A stretch of DNA of 5,802 bases from Dehalococcoidales bacterium (GTDB taxonomy: Bacteria; Chloroflexota; Dehalococcoidia; Dehalococcoidales; UBA5627): contig JAQTVR010000078.1 of assembly GCA_028706995.1 (NCBI GenBank), forward strand, positions 1 to 5,802. The letters run 5' to 3'. Positions 5,320 through 5,802 of this stretch are shown here, piece after piece (within the stretch, counting starts at the first letter, position 1; each line of letters opens with the position of its first letter). The notes beneath the pieces are model-generated. The model was not told the origin of the DNA. It saw only the letters and a list, made by a program, of their open reading frames with translations, and made no database searches. Position numbers and translations under genes: made by a program.

Positions 5320-5571
5320 ATGCAAGATAATATGGAGTTACAAATTGGGAAATGGGGTAATTCGCTTGGCATTCGACTTCCAAAGCATGTATTAAAATCA
5401 CTCCATCTGGGTGTAAAAGATCGGGTAAGTTGCTCATTAGAGGATGGAAAGTTGATTTTAAAGCCCCTGTCTCACCAAAAGAAATACACATTAGAAGAGT
5501 TGCTCGCCCAGGTACAAGAACCCGGCAAGGAAGTTTCATGGGGCAAGCCGGAAGGAGAGGAGGTTTGGTAG
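5320..5571 (+). CDS. mazE: MazE-like antitoxin (AbrB/SpoVT fold)
   Basis: 83 residues. LQIGKWGNSLGIRLPKHVL (7-25) is the swapped-hairpin AbrB DNA-binding motif of MazE/PemI antitoxins, continuing through LHLGVKDRVSCSLEDGKLIL (28-47). The C-terminal tail (YTLEELLAQVQEP, 56-68, then acidic GEEVW) is the flexible, toxin-wrapping part seen in MazE-type proteins. The length is normal for the family. ATG 5320 is preferred because AAGGGGA (5306-5312) is 7 bases upstream; Met5 (5332) matches where many relatives begin but has no ribosome site. The protein should bind and inhibit the MazF toxin and, with it, repress the promoter through the 5281-5306 palindrome. Its last 7 bases overlap the toxin gene, so the two are translationally coupled. 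Confidence 0.9.
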   Translation: MQDNMELQIGKWGNSLGIRLPKHVLKSLHLGVKDRVSCSLEDGKLILKPLSHQKKYTLEELLAQVQEPGKEVSWGKPEGEEVW

Positions 5572-5802
5572 GCTATATCCCAAAACGCGGAGATTTTATT
5601 CGCCTTAATTTTGACCCACAAGCCGGACATGAACAGAAGGGAAGCAGGCCGGCGTTAGTCGTAAGTCATAGCGCTTTTAATAAAAAGATGGGGTTCATTT
5701 TTGTTTGTCCCATCAGCAACACAGAACGTAAAAATCCATTTTATGTAGCCATACCCGAAGGTAAAAAAATTACAGGGGTGATCATGGCAGATCAGTTGCG
5801 TT
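5565..5802 (+). CDS. mazF: MazF-like mRNA interferase toxin, 3' end outside window
   Basis: From TTG 5565 the frame is open for 79 codons to the window edge: MVGYIPKRGDFIRLNFDPQA, then GHEQKGSRPALVV, GFIFVCPISNT, NPFYVAIPEG and GVIMADQLR. These are the successive blocks of the MazF/PemK family (about 110-120 residues), so roughly the last 30 are missing. R28 (in GSRPALV) aligns with catalytic R29 of E. coli MazF, and S51 (in CPISN) with T52, a conservative change. The product is a sequence-specific, ribosome-independent endoribonuclease held in check by MazE. No ATG or GTG is available near the N-terminus. The TTG overlaps the mazE stop by 7 bases; GGAG (5554-5557) sits 7 bases upstream within a purine-rich GGAGAGGAGG. 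A weak start coupled to mazE would keep toxin below antitoxin. Confidence 0.88.
   Translation, partial: MVGYIPKRGDFIRLNFDPQAGHEQKGSRPALVVSHSAFNKKMGFIFVCPISNTERKNPFYVAIPEGKKITGVIMADQLR

Noticed and set aside
1..5802. CRISPR array, tRNA gene or insertion sequence
   Set aside because: No regularly spaced repeats, tRNA-like cloverleaf, transposase-like frame or paired terminal inverted repeats were seen.

Overview
The window looks like an accessory, defence-rich stretch of a Desulfobacterota (deltaproteobacterial) chromosome. The lineage clue is the left edge. On the minus strand it reads into the start of a NIL-domain protein of the kind usually fused to a 4Fe-4S ferredoxin in Geobacter-like and sulfate-reducing bacteria. 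Everything to the right is on the plus strand and has the character of acquired DNA: base composition varies, products are unknown or defence-related, and genes come in compact two-gene modules.

Layout. (1) 1-124, minus: 5' part of a NIL-domain gene. (2) About 125-1050: a divergent intergenic region, a very AT-rich gene of unknown function (264-968), and 8 bases after its stop an attC-like / terminator-like structure (977-1047). That structure has an 18-bp perfect stem flanked by CTAAC and GTTAG. The arrangement resembles an integron gene cassette, but no integrase is in view. (3) 1152-2408: a 418-aa protein with a HEPN ribonuclease-type motif (R195-N196-x3-H200), a Cys-rich segment and a helical, TPR-like C-terminus; a candidate stand-alone abortive-infection effector. 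(4) 2409-2823: 415 bases without a convincing gene, ending in a G/C-rich leader with competing hairpins. (5) 2824-4466: a D12-class DNA adenine methyltransferase overlapping by 4 bases an HNH endonuclease with an N-terminal winged-helix-like part, a likely complete two-gene Type II restriction-modification system closed by a good intrinsic terminator. (6) 4548-5214: a higBA-type toxin-antitoxin pair, toxin first. The toxin frame extends upstream with family-like sequence but has no normal start codon there, so the toxin looks N-terminally damaged. (7) 5262-5802: a mazEF-type pair with a sigma70-like promoter overlapped by a perfect 17-bp palindrome. MazF starts at TTG inside the end of mazE and runs off the right edge.

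Functionally, the four plus-strand modules (HEPN protein, restriction-modification, higBA, mazEF) are of the stress/defence/addiction type and probably form a small defence island next to core genes. All family assignments come from reading motifs by eye; no database search was possible.
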